Part shown: positions 44,815-55,345 of the stretch, in pieces | Position numbering within the stretch: position 1 is the first letter of the stretch | Layout: each line of letters starts with the position of its first letter | Source of the DNA: Trichobilharzia regenti | Taxonomy: Eukaryota; Platyhelminthes; Trematoda; Strigeidida; Schistosomatidae | Length of the DNA: 64,000 nucleotides | Assembly: GCA_944472135.2 (NCBI GenBank) | Contig: OX235263.1 | Location: 9,035,517-9,099,516, forward strand | Direction: 5' to 3' | Translations under genes and position numbers: made by a program | Notes under the pieces: generated by a model | Told to the model about the DNA's origin: nothing | The model's input: the letters and a program-made list of their open reading frames with translations, nothing else | Database searches by the model: none

Positions 44815-45155
44815 TGTGGTGAGAGCAGGCTGCTAGCCGATTGGTTGGCACTAATCTACGTTAATGTCTAGGTCACTAATATTGACCGTGAACAAGGCTG
44901 TTTCAACAACCAATCACAGCAAACTAAATGTGGACAAATATGATTCGCAGATAGATGGCTCTACTTTCCGAGAAATATCGAACACAACCAATCATAAGAC
45001 TGTGTTTGTCTGCTTAACTTCCGAGAAACAACCAATCAGAAGACTGCCTTTTTCTGCTTGCATAAGCCTTATTAATGCATATAAAATATATATAAATACG
45101 TGTTGATTTTCGTAATAAAACGATCTGTTGCCAGCCCTTGTCTTCTGTTGTTACA
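44815..45155 (+). repeat. 5' LTR of the gypsy element
   Basis: TGTGGTGAGAGCAGGCTGC to TGTTGTTACA. Contains a TATA-like TGCATATAAAATATATATA (~45076-45095) and AATAAAA near 45115, plausible promoter and polyadenylation signals. The primer site should start just after 45155 (TTTGGTGTCGCTGCC); I cannot name the tRNA. Confidence 0.9.
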
Positions 45156-45181
45156 TTTGGTGTCGCTGCCTCCAAAAAATG

Positions 45182-45756
45182 AAGATCCCGTGGCCAGCTG
45201 CGTTTGAAGAAGGTGACATACGGAGCTTCTTACGTGACTTCGAGCCGTTGCTGAGCTGGTGGGTGTCAAGGAGCAGGCGGCGAAGGCAGTTGTCCTGGGG
45301 ACGCTGTTGAGAGGCCGAGCGAAGGCTGCATATGACAGCGTAGACAGGTCAAATGGCACAGCGTCTTGGAAGAAATTGGTTGAACGACTAGTGTCCGAGT
45401 TTGACAGCGAAACAGACAGACAGCTAGCAATGCAGCAGTTCCGGTCAATGAAGCTTGGACCTGATGGAGACCCGCTAGTGTTGGCGGTGAAACTGACTAA
45501 TCTACTTCGACGCGCGCTTCCCACTTTAGATGAAGAATCAGAAGCGCAGTTACTGTCTTCCCAATTCATCGAGAGTGTCCCCGACCACATTTCTCAGCGA
45601 TTAAAACTGGTTAACGCAACGCAGCCGATGGATATTAGTGAGCTGGCGAAGGTGACCAGACAGCTGCTGAGCACAACGGTAGCCGCTATAGACCAACCAA
45701 AACCAAACGAATATGAGCAAAAATTGAAGCATTGCAGCGGGAAGTGGCGGCGTTAA
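45182..45756 (+). CDS. Gag of the gypsy element (frameshifted)
   Basis: The first ~25 codons lie in one frame (from ~45181) and the main part is open at 45259-45756 in the next frame. Helical capsid-like content (LLRGRAKAAYDS, LVSEFDSETDRQLAMQQF, SQFIESVPDHISQRLKL) fits a gypsy Gag. The second break near 45725 separates it from the zinc knuckle. Gag packages the element RNA (family role). Confidence 0.75.
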
Positions 45757-46363
45757 AGTTGGCTGATAGAAAAGACCGGTGTTTTGAATGCGGTAAGCCG
45801 GGACACTGGAGAAGATACTGCCCAGAAAGGCGAAAAAGAAAAAATTTCAGACGGTATAATGCTTGTTCTTTCTTTCGTATGAACCTAGATTTAGTGGGGG
45901 CTATTGAGAAAGGCGCTCTGTATTCGAAGTTGCGAGTGAATGATCGAGAAGTAGTATGTTTGATAGATACAGGGCGGCCGTGTCGTTAATAGATAAGAAT
46001 TTATGTAAGAGTGTTAGTCCGTGTTCATTGACAGTACAAACAGTAGGCGGGTATGTGTTGCGTATCACGGGTAGATCGAACTGTACGGTCGTTGTTGGTG
46101 GCTGCGAGGTGACGTTTCCTTTCATTGTTGTACCCGAACTACAGCGAACGATATTAGGAGCGGATTTTCTGCGTGAGATTGGTGCCATAATCGACACGCA
46201 AGCGAACGTGGTGATCACGAAATACGGGCATATCAACATGTATGAGACCAGCGAGATAGCAGCGATTAAGCTGTCGACGGTACACAATGTGACAGAGTTA
46301 ATTAATAAATACGATCATCTGTTCACTGGAGATGGGACCCATACGGTTATTGCGATAAGGTGA
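45732..46363 (+). CDS. Zinc knuckle and aspartic protease of the gypsy element (frameshifted)
   Basis: 45732-45989 has a CCHC knuckle CFECGKPGHWRRYC (C-x2-C-x4-H-x4-C) and then VCLIDTG at ~45954-45974, the protease active site. The frame breaks there and continues at 45956-46363 with FRYRAAVSLIDKN-type flank and ILGADFLREIGAIID, the second conserved protease region (LGxDFL). Confidence 0.8.
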
Positions 46364-46898
46364 ATCATGAAATTCCGTTAAGTGATCCTAAAGTAAGGTC
46401 ATTTTTAACGCGAAGAGTTCCATGTCATCTGGAAGGCGAAGTGGAGCGACAAGTGCAAGAGATGTTAAAAGATGATATTATTGAGGAAGCTGATAGCCCA
46501 TACAACTCTCCAGTGCTGTTAGTAAAAAAAGCGAATGGGAAGTATAGATTCTGTGTTGATTTCGACAGTTAAACAGTATGACAGAGTTAAGACCGTGTGC
46601 CATGCCAACAGTGATAGAAACCTTAGATCGCCTACAAGGTGCGAATGTGTTTTCGGTTCTCGATCTTCGCTCAGGATACTGGCAGATACCGATAAAACAA
46701 AGTGACAGAGATAAGACGGCTTTCATCGTGGGTCAGACGCAATATCGATTTAAACGCATGCCGTTTGGACTAGCAGGTGCACCGTTTACGTTCAGACGAC
46801 TGATGAAGCTATTACTTAAGAACTTGAAAAACGTGGAGGTTTATGGTGATGATCTCGTCATATACAGTCAAACGAAAACGATCACGTCAACCATGTAG
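46360..46898 (+). CDS. Reverse transcriptase of the gypsy element, fingers and palm (frameshifted)
   Basis: 46360-46572: MLKDDIIEEADSPYNSPVLL, then FCVDF. 46578-46898: SVLDLRSGYWQIPI, then MPFGLAGAPFTFRRLM and the catalytic VYGDDLVIYS (YGDD, where most gypsy RTs have Y-x-D-D with another residue at x). Breaks near 46565 and 46875. All RT blocks are in normal order. Confidence 0.85.
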
Positions 46899-46903
46899 AA
46901 GCC

Positions 46904-47362
46904 GTGCTGCGACGCATCGAAGAGTTTGGACTACGCGTCAACAAAACCAAGTCTCAGATAGCCAAAAAGAATGTTACTCTGTTGGGACATAAAGTGGGAA
47001 ATGGTGAGATTAAACCACTGCCGGAGAAAATTTTGACGATTAAAACGATTCCAGCCCCGAATTCAAAGAGAAAACTGAGACAATTCTTGGGTAGAGCAGC
47101 GTTTTATAGTCGCTTCGTGAAGAACTTCAATGAGATAGCAGCCCCTCTATACAGGCTACTAGGTGAGCCAAAGTTTGTTTGGTCGGAAGAATCGCAGAGG
47201 ACATTCGACAGAATTAAACAGCTGCTCGACCACCAACAAATGACGCTAAAACTACCTGTGCCAGGAAGACAGTTCACAGTGTGCACAGATGCCAGTGACT
47301 ACGCTATAGGTGCGGTCCTAAGACAGGACGAGGGAATCGTTGAGTATGCCAGTAGGGTTTGA
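46904..47362 (+). CDS. RT thumb and start of RNase H of the gypsy element (frameshifted)
   Basis: Reads KKNVTLLGHKVG, LRQFLGRAAFYSRFVKNF and TVCTDASDYAIGAVL, the RT connection (FLG..YYR-like) and first RNase H block with its catalytic D. It ends at a break near 47360. Confidence 0.85.
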   Translation: MLRRIEEFGLRVNKTKSQIAKKNVTLLGHKVGNGEIKPLPEKILTIKTIPAPNSKRKLRQFLGRAAFYSRFVKNFNEIAAPLYRLLGEPKFVWSEESQRTFDRIKQLLDHQQMTLKLPVPGRQFTVCTDASDYAIGAVLRQDEGIVEYASRV

Positions 47363-49011
47363 CCCTCACAGAGAGAAAGTATTCAACGATAGAGAAAGAA
47401 TGTTTAGCAATGGTATGGGCAGTCGACAAATGGAGACCTTATTTACTCGGCCGGCGGTTCCACATCGAAACTGATCATAAGCCGCTACAATTTTTGAAGA
47501 CAGCGAGAGACCCACGGGGGAAGTTGTCACGGTGGATGTTGCGTCTTCAGGAGTACGATTTTACGATCTCACACGTTCCTGGAAGTGAAAATGTCTTGGC
47601 AGATTTGTTATCGAGACCAGAAGATGAGTCTGAGTTGCCCGAGGTCGCTTACGGAGTGCATGCAGTAGAACAAGACCCACTAAGACTTGCACGTAGGCAG
47701 AGGTTGGACGATACGCTGAATACAGTAATACAGGTGATCACCAACGGAATAGAAGTGGATCAAACTACGGCGAGTAAGGAGCTAACCACACTACTCAGAC
47801 AGAGGGATCGACTCAGAGTGAATGCCTACGGGACTCTGACCTGGCGAGAGAACGACGGAAGCTGGCTGGCTGTCATACCTCAATCGTCGCGCCACGACAT
47901 GATAGAAGAATGTCACCAGCTAGCGCATACAGGCGTGGCCAGAACGACCGACCTCCTAAGACAAAGTATGTACTGGCCAGGTATGAGAGAAGACGTAGCA
48001 AGATACGTACTTGGATGTCCACGGTGCCAGCTGATGAAAGGTGACCGGTATATACGACCACCACTTCAGTCGATTCCAGTTACCGCGATAGGTGACTTGT
48101 GGTCCGTAGATGTCATGGGTCCATTTCCTCAGACATCCAATGGTAATCAGTACCTCTTGGTGATGACGGAACACGCGACACGATGGGTAGACGCCGTAGC
48201 AATCCCAGACCAACGTGCAAGAACCGTGACAGATGCAGTAGTTAGACACATTGTTGCAGACCACGGCGTACCGAAGACAATACTGACAGACCAAGGTCCC
48301 TGTTTCGAGAGTGAAGAGTTTACTTCCCGTTTGCAACAGCTGGGCATCAAGAGGATCAGAACGACCCCATACCATCCACAAACGAATGGCCTAACGGAGA
48401 GAAACAACCGTACACTGAAAGAGTGGCTGGCTTCGAAGGGCGGGAACTGGGAAACGGAGCTTCCACTGATTTTACTAACACATCGGGCTACCACTCAGGA
48501 AACAACGAAGAAGTCACCCTTCCAACTGATGTATGGTAGAAAACCACGATTACCGGTACACAATGAGACCTGGCCCATGCACCAAAAGTGGAGTACGACG
48601 AAATTAAAAGCAGAGAGGAAAGAGGCAGTCAAGAATGTAATACGGAAGCAGCGCAGTGATGTCACGAAGTCTCAGATGAAAGAAAGGACGCAGTGCATTA
48701 CTTTTGCAGTCGGGGACCAAGTGAAGTGTAGAGACAGGAGATATACAGTTGGAGGCGGGCTAGGTTCACGGAAACTCCTTCCAAAGTGGGAAGGACCATA
48801 CACAATCACAAAAAGACGGGGTCAAGTATATACCATCCGAAGAGGTGATAAACAGAAACGAGTTAACGCCAGTCAGCTACAAAGATGGGTACAGTGGGAC
48901 AAGCCGGTCAGTAACAATCCTCAACTAGAGGATGTAGCACCCAGAAGGTCGGAACGTCTGCGCACAAAGCTATTTGACGGGGGGACGAGTGTGGTGAGAG
49001 CAGGCTGCTAG
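47359..49011 (+). CDS. RNase H end and integrase of the gypsy element
   Basis: 550 codons open. RNase H: YSTIEKECLAMVWAVDKW, FHIETDHKPLQFL. Integrase zinc-binding H-H-C-C: ECHQLAHTGVARTTDLL with CPRCQLMK. Core D-D-E: SVDVMGPFP; LTDQGPCFESEEF; TTPYHPQTNGLTERNNRTLK. The GPY/F-like end (KWEGPYTITKRRGQVYTI) marks a gypsy integrase C-terminus. This is the longest intact frame in the element and extends 22 bp into the 3' LTR. Confidence 0.9.
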   Translation: MTLTERKYSTIEKECLAMVWAVDKWRPYLLGRRFHIETDHKPLQFLKTARDPRGKLSRWMLRLQEYDFTISHVPGSENVLADLLSRPEDESELPEVAYGVHAVEQDPLRLARRQRLDDTLNTVIQVITNGIEVDQTTASKELTTLLRQRDRLRVNAYGTLTWRENDGSWLAVIPQSSRHDMIEECHQLAHTGVARTTDLLRQSMYWPGMREDVARYVLGCPRCQLMKGDRYIRPPLQSIPVTAIGDLWSVDVMGPFPQTSNGNQYLLVMTEHATRWVDAVAIPDQRARTVTDAVVRHIVADHGVPKTILTDQGPCFESEEFTSRLQQLGIKRIRTTPYHPQTNGLTERNNRTLKEWLASKGGNWETELPLILLTHRATTQETTKKSPFQLMYGRKPRLPVHNETWPMHQKWSTTKLKAERKEAVKNVIRKQRSDVTKSQMKERTQCITFAVGDQVKCRDRRYTVGGGLGSRKLLPKWEGPYTITKRRGQVYTIRRGDKQKRVNASQLQRWVQWDKPVSNNPQLEDVAPRRSERLRTKLFDGGTSVVRAGC

Positions 49012-49330
49012 CCGATTGGTTGGCACTAATCTACGTTAATGTCTAGGTCACTAATATTGACCGTGAACAAGGCTGTTTCAACAACCAATCACAGCAAACT
49101 AAATGTGGACAAATATGATTCGCAGATAGATGGCTCTACTTTCCGAGAAATATCGAACACAACCAATCATAAGACTGTGTTTGTCTGCTTAACTTCCGAG
49201 AAACAACCAATCAGAAGACTGCCTTTTTCTGCTTGCATAAGCCTTATTAATGCATATAAAATATATATAAATACGTGTTGATTTTCGTAATAAAACGATC
49301 TGTTGCCAGCCCTTGTCTTCTGTTGTTACA
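48990..49330 (+). repeat. 3' LTR of the gypsy element
   Basis: Identical by eye to the 5' LTR over 341 bp; preceded by the purine-rich GACGGGGGGACGAG (polypurine tract). Confidence 0.9.
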
Positions 49331-49956
49331 ACTTGAGTGTGACTTGCTACATATATTTTTGGGCAACACTCGAATAATACAATGATCTGAGTTCATTATG
49401 GGAGGATGTTTGTGTGCTTCATATATTCCAACACCATTTGTGAACACTAAATCTAGTGTTTTGTCAAGTCAAGTAGCAAAGTTGACAATATATATATACA
49501 TAACCAAGTGATTCAAGGAAGGAACAGTCACAGGAGCTGAATTTGCCAGCGACTACTATTTACGGAGAGTCCTCGAGATGACTAGCAGCAAATATAGTGA
49601 ATTCATCATCAGCAAAATCAGATAGATCTGAGACAGCACAACCCCAGGCGTGATACAAATGTTTGAGATAAAAAAATGTATTTATACTTTGATAAGTTTT
49701 TGGGACGATATTTGATTGCATAATACAGTCGATAAAGTCACTCAAAACATACATTATTTTAAAATGACCACTGGGAATATAAAATAATAGTTGCTACTCT
49801 TCCCCCTCTCTTGCATTTCTTTTTAGAACAAAGTCGGTGTTGTCTGAATAATGTGAAACAATTTATTGAGACAAGATTATAATCATAGAGCTTATGGAAC
49901 TATGCTTCTTTTAATGTGATTATAGCCATGTTGTGATAAATGTCAGATGATAGGAG
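49331..49956. other. No gene recognised
   Basis: AT-rich sequence between the gypsy element and a solo LTR of the same family. Confidence 0.5.
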
Positions 49957-50291
49957 TGTGGTGAGAGAAGGCTGCTAGCCACTTGGTAGGCATTAATGTA
50001 CGTCAATGTCTAGGTCGCTAATATTGGCCGTGAGAAAATATGAACAAGAGTGGCTCAAAAATCAATCACAGCAGACTTAATGTGGGCAAATACGATTCGC
50101 AGATATGGCTTAACTTTCTGAGAAACCGGTCACAAGCAGTACAGAATAACCTTGAGCAAGAAACAACCAATCAGAAGACTGTGTTTGTCTGCTTGAATAA
50201 GCTATAATAATGTACATGAAATATATATAAATACGTGCTGATTCCCTTAATAAAGCGATCTGTTGCCTGGCCCTTGTCTTCTGTTGTTACA
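49957..50291 (+). repeat. Solo LTR of the gypsy family with 4-bp target duplication
   Basis: TGTGGTGAGAGAAGGCTGC to TGTTGTTACA, flanked by GGAG at 49953-49956 and 50292-50295. Diverged from the full element's LTR, so older. The 4-bp duplication agrees with the full-length element. Confidence 0.85.
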
Positions 50292-50529
50292 GGAGAGATT
50301 GCAGATGAATAATCTTGTTGGTAAGATAATAGCAATTTATACTAACAATTACATGAACAGTAGTTCAGTATAAAAGTACCCCTTTTTCCATACACACATT
50401 TACGTTTTGGTATAGTTTAGTGGTTGTATTTTTTTAAACTTAAACTGTTATACATTTTTGTCAAATTCTATTTTGAAAATTCAGCTAGATATTAATTAGG
50501 ATTATCAAAGGATTGGTATAAAATTTCTG

Positions 50530-51505
50530 ATCAATATTGATGGACAGGAGTCAGGCAAGGCTGTCTATTATCGCTAATGATTTTCCTGATTGCAGCAGAT
50601 TGGATAATGTGACAGACGGCGGTGGGTAGCGAGGAAACAGGCAGAAAATGGACTCACACAAAATACTTGGAGGATCTGGACTTCGCCAATGACATATATA
50701 CGTCTGATTTCCCAAAAACTGGAAGATATTCAAGTGAAAAGCAACAAGCTGGCAGAAGAAGCATCCAGAGAAGATAAAACTTCACGTGAAAATAGAGAAA
50801 ACAGAGGTGATGATGAGGATTCCTGGCCAACACAAACAGCAACAACAACAACAGACAACAATCAGCCAGCATAAATGGGAGGAACCTGAAAGAAACAACC
50901 TCTAGGAAGCATCTTTTCAACTACAGGCGAAACTGACGAGGATATCAAAGCAGCGAGGATCGGGAAAGCAAGACAAGCTTTCATTACTGTGTGGAGGTTA
51001 ACAGCACTCAGTATCAAAAATAAGATGGGGATTGCCAACTCCAATGTGAAGTCAGTGCTACTACACGGAGAAGAGCACCTCAAACAAACTACAGTCCTTC
51101 ATTAACAGTTGTCTTCGCTCAATACTCAAGATCAGATGGCCAGCCAGAAATGATCAGCAACAGGGAAGCATCTCTGGCAATGATCGAACTAACCAGAAAC
51201 CGACTATGCAACAAATGGGCACGAAGAAATGGAGATGGATTGGCTGGTCATACTCTGAGGAAACAAACCATCAAGTGACACCACTAGACAAGCCATTGCT
51301 CGAGTGGAACTCGAAAGGGAAGCGGCGAGATGGTCGTCAGTGCAACGGTGACTTGGGGGTGGTCATGTGAAGAGGAGATGAAAGCGTGTGGGCACACTTG
51401 GAGCAGGATCAAAAAGTTGGCAGTAAACCGAACGCAATGGAGACGTTGGGCTGAAGCCCTATGTTCCTGTAGGAATTAAAGGCTATAATAATAATAATAG
51501 TAATT
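50530..51505 (+). mobile_element. SR2-like non-LTR, RT end and 3' region
   Basis: Begins within the RT block (TCAGGCAAGGCTGTCTATTA, GCLLS-type motif) and ends ATTAAAGGCTATAATAATAATAAT-like. Very close to 35640-36300, including the D-to-N change in the LDFAND block, so both derive from one inactive lineage. Confidence 0.7.
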
Positions 51506-51724
51506 GATCGACAGGGAATTACATTTATTTATAAATGTTTACAAACTCAGATAACATAGATGATTAACTGGCTGACTAACTGACTCATTTATCAAAGTAA
51601 AACTTTGCACAAAGATGAAATAATTAAAGCTGACACACTTCCAAAAAGCATAGATAGAAGTAATGAAGAGAAATATAATGAAATTGTATAAGGGATGAGG
51701 ATGCATGGTAGACTGAATAAGGGT

Positions 51725-51925
51725 TATTATTAAATGGTTGGAGGCATTTGGCAGGAAGCCCTACCTGACCTAGGTTTCGTGCTAGTTGACACTCACCAGT
51801 CAGTCAGCAAGGTGTATCTGCAACCTTGAAAGAACTCATTTCCCTTCTGAAATTCCAACCCGCGTCACCCAGTGCTGGAGTCAGAGACGCTAACACTGAG
51901 CTATTTGTGCTCACAACTGACCTGT
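51725..51925 (-). repeat. SINE type C (tRNA-like head)
   Basis: Minus strand: AAATAGCTCAGTGTTAGCG (A-box-like) and GCGGGTTGGAATTTC (B-box-like), then a body ending in CCAACCATTTAATAATA. Partial copies are at 19396-19480 and ~52085-52140. Confidence 0.5.
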
Positions 51926-52199
51926 AATACTGTCTTTATTGGATATTTTTGACTGGACAGTAGTTAGTAACTAGTGTAATGTGTGTCTAGTCCTTTGTTT
52001 ACTGCAGACTGAATTCTATCAGTCAAGCTTGCAATGTGGCCACCATGCAACTAAGTACCTCACCATCACGGTGCACTGTGAATTGTTGGTATTAGATGGT
52101 TGGATGCAATCAGCAAGAAGCCTACTCTGCGTCACATGGAGCAAAATATACAAGTATCACTGTAAGTGATTTCAGCTCATGTCTCAAAGACAGTTCAAA

Positions 52200-52460
52200 C
52201 ACTGGTTCTTCGCATTCCATGGACCCCGACCAGACAGTCTACACCATCTTGGTGTGGCTGGCTCAAAGTCAAAGATTTCATGAATTGATGTCACGTTTTG
52301 ATTTGACCGCCACTAACTCTATTCCAACCTAGAGTCTTATGTCAGTCAACATTGCACGATGAGAAAAGGAGTTGACTCGGCACAGTTTCATAACCTTATT
52401 GATTGGTTTTCCCTCCTGATCTAACGCTCTACGCTTAACCTCAAGATTACTGACCGCTAA
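52200..52460 (-). mobile_element. RTE-like type 2 fragment
   Basis: Minus-strand 3' region, decayed. Confidence 0.5.
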
Positions 52461-52469
52461 CTGATTTCA

Positions 52470-52795
52470 GTTTAAGAACCACTGAGATTGAGATTCTTCA
52501 GCTGTAAGCACCCCCTAATTCTACAGCCGGCGCTGAGTTCGTTGACCATTCAGCCAGTTGGCTTCGAATCAAATGGCCCATCAGTTCTAACTTCTGTTAA
52601 TTCGTGATTTTAGCGCGACCATCAAATGTTAGAATTCATAGGCCATTGTATTCCTGCCCAACTGGTTGAATGGGTTAACGAGCACGCCTTATAACTTCAA
52701 GCTTCTGGATAGGGTCATCGGCGTGTACTGCTGAAGAGACATAAACTATGACGAATCAGCTTTCCACTACTTCCTAGTTTTCGGCAAAGTTAAAC
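52470..52795. mobile_element. Sm-alpha-related SINE, inverted dimer
   Basis: Minus half 52470-52622 and plus half 52623-52795 meet at a shared internal block (TTCTAACTTCTGTTAATTCG and AAATGTTAGAATTCATAGGC). Ribozyme region in the plus half: CTGAAGAGACATAAACTATG then GACGAATC, GAAA lost. Confidence 0.6.
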
Positions 52796-52994
52796 TTTAA
52801 GCACCACCACCTGCTAATCAGCGAATGACCTCGAACGCATCAATCACGTGAAGAAGGCGTTTTTTTGTGTATGGAATACATATATATTCATGAAAAGATT
52901 GCATAAAAACTGTAGAAAAGTGTTACAGAGGATACGTTCCTCTCACATGTGACAAAAATAGCTCTCAGTTTTAGGTTGGATTATCAACAGAGTA

Positions 52995-53186
52995 TAATTC
53001 CATTGTGGGTAAAATTTATTTTGATAAAGTCTTATAGTGTAATACAATTATATTTACTGGGCAATAAATTGTGCTCGAAACGTAGTCATCAGTAAATACT
53101 ACTGCATAACACTGTGGGACTTTATCAAAATAAATTTTACCCACAATAAATTGATACTGTGCCACAGTGCACAAGTTCTATTCTTA
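52995..53186. mobile_element. Fold-back PLE terminal-repeat insertion with 13-bp target duplication
   Basis: TATCAACAGAGTA at 52982-52994 and 53187-53199. Inverted arms (TTGTGGGTAAAATTTATTTTG and its complement) around a short centre containing CAATAAATTGTGCTCGAAAC. Same sequence as the terminal repeat at 22500-22650 and 37290-37480. Confidence 0.75.
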
Positions 53187-53199
53187 TATCAACAGAGTA

Positions 53200-53755
53200 A
53201 TTTAACTACAATCTATGCATATAATTATATCGGTCTTCTACCCTAACAATAATCCTAATCTCTCCTGAACCTAACCCTAACGTGAAAATATCCGTAAACT
53301 AACTGTAATCTAACTCGAACCCACCCTAACTAGTCCTTGGCTTAAAGCGTACCTTAATCTTTCCCAAACCTAAGCTGTAACTTGGCAGATATCTCATTTG
53401 ATATCATAACACTTCGATGAGAATATCTTATTGATGATGACAACATTATCTACCGGATTTCCCTAACTTGCTCAGTGCACGTCTCAGGGTCATTGGTGCG
53501 GTCGTTAGTTAGTGGTGCTTAAAGTTTAACTTGGTCAGAATTATTGTTTTTGGTAACTTGTTCATCGGGTTTCATAGTTATCTACGCATAGCAGTTAAAG
53601 ATTATTTGTTATCGTCGACTGTTCCTGCATGAAACAATTCAACTGCTCCTATGGAGGCAGATGCATCGATTGGTTATTATAGGAATAGAAATTTTCGTGC
53701 TAGGGAACATCCACCCCAGTGTGATTAGGTAAAGATGAAATAGAAGACACTGACA
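53200..53755. other. No gene recognised
   Basis: Contains diverged CCCTAACCCTAA-like runs at ~53260-53285; no gene. Confidence 0.45.
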
Positions 53756-55345
53756 ATTCAATTTTAGACCACCTGTTCTAAATACAACATAAAGTCAGCA
53801 TTGAAGATGCCATTTTTGTAACCTATCGTGTGCCGAATACACTGCAGATCCTGAACTCACTCATAGGACAAAGATGCTCATTGAAGAAATTATTTTAGGA
53901 ATTCAGTTATGCCTCACATCTACTTACTATCTTTAAATTCCAAGGCAGAATGTATAGACAAACAGAAGGTGTAGCAATAGGATGGATCACCAATATCCCC
54001 TATCGTAGCGGATATATTTATGGACAGCTGGAAAAATATTGCTGTTAACAGATTTAATCCTACTCCAAAAATATGATGGAGATATGTGGATGACACATTC
54101 ACAGTGTTAAAAACAGAACGTATCTCCAGCTTCTTGACACATATAAACTCACAAGTAGAAGGAATAAAATGAACAAAGAGAATTAGCCGTGACGTTAGAT
54201 TGTAAAATAAAACGAATAGAATAAGGTAAACTGCACACTACTGTTTATGAAAAACCAACGTATTCCAATATTGGATATCTAGACTTTAATTCATCTCAGC
54301 CGTAATCTGTCTGTGAAGGCAGGCTTAGTTAAGTGTCTATCTAACAAACTGAGCACTAGCACTAAGTAGCACAAAAAAAGACCTAAATGGTGAAATAAAG
54401 CAGATAGAAGAAGCGTTGGTGTTGAATAACTATCCTTTAAAATTCATTGGGAAGATTGAAAAAAGCCAAAAGAAAAAGAAAAATAATTGTGAAACTAGTA
54501 ATGATAACATGAATAAAAAAGAATATAAGGCATCTAAGATAGTTTTACCATATAAGGAGAGGACATCTGAGACCCTACGTAGGATTCTGAATATAGCATG
54601 AATTGGGGTGGCATTCTAACCTACAAACTCACTCACGGAGGACAAGCTCTTTAGGTTAAAGAACCCTGTAGGTTGATCCAATTAAACAAAATAATATAAT
54701 TTACAAAATACCCTGCAATGACTGTGAGGTCAACTATATAGGTCAAACTAGTAAATCGGAGGTAATCAGATTGGTCGTACATAAGAATTTGGCTAAGGTA
54801 AGAATGGTTGACCCCGAGAAGATAAATAATTTAGAAAAAAGCTCAGCAATTGCACTTCACGCATTAACACACAACCACACAATAGGGTGAGAGAGGGTTA
54901 AGACTCTAAGAAGTAATCTATGTAGGTGGAGAGAGAGAGATTGATAACTGAATCCTTGTTCATTGAGTCTACACCCAACACATGTAAAAGAAATGACTCA
55001 ATGCAAATACAAGAAATATGGAAGATATTATTACCACCAGTCAAATCAGAAGAGGATAATAATTAACCACAACATTCTAGCAAGTAACTTATTAGGACTA
55101 TAGAAACACTGATCTTATTTCCCATTTCAAAGGGCAAGTGTACTACATAGAAGCAGTTCTCTCCGTCTCCTTTATTGCTGGCTGTAACGGAGACATGGTC
55201 ATTGAAAGTGGAAGACATGAAGGAAAAAGTTGTGTGAGTAACTTGATATGATTATGAGCAGCAATAATTTGCGCTCGAAACTTGGTCATCAGTTAATATT
55301 ACTGTATAACAAACACTATGTGATTTATCAAAATAAAATCTTATC
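53756..55345 (+). mobile_element. Penelope-like element (type 1), longest copy, broken
   Basis: The plus strand encodes, with many stops, PISPIVADIFMDSW (53987 on) and RYVDDTFTVLK (~54078), the PLE RT blocks. 54416-54601 follows (NNYPLKFIGKIEK, LRRILNIA), then the GIY-YIG region (~54710-54960), and the terminal repeat 55240-55345. RT and endonuclease are in normal PLE order. Confidence 0.75.

Larger units (their letters stand above)
44815..49330 (+). mobile_element. Gypsy-type LTR retrotransposon, nearly complete, with identical LTRs
   Basis: 4,516 bp; LTRs 44815-45155 and 48990-49330 (341 bp each, identical by eye); 4-bp target duplication ACTT at 44811-44814 and 49331-49334. The order gag, zinc knuckle, protease, RT, RNase H, integrase is that of Ty3/gypsy elements. 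The coding region is cut into eight frames by seven frameshifts, all in the same direction. It lies antisense in ARMC9 intron 5. I do not assign it to a named schistosome family. Confidence 0.9.

Noticed and set aside
44864..45106. 80-codon frame, repeated identically at 49039-49281
   Set aside because: It lies wholly within the LTRs; identity reflects LTR identity, not a gene family.
53260..53285. Telomere-like or interstitial telomeric repeat (CCCTAA)
   Set aside because: Only a few imperfect units, also seen singly near 25865; too short to call.
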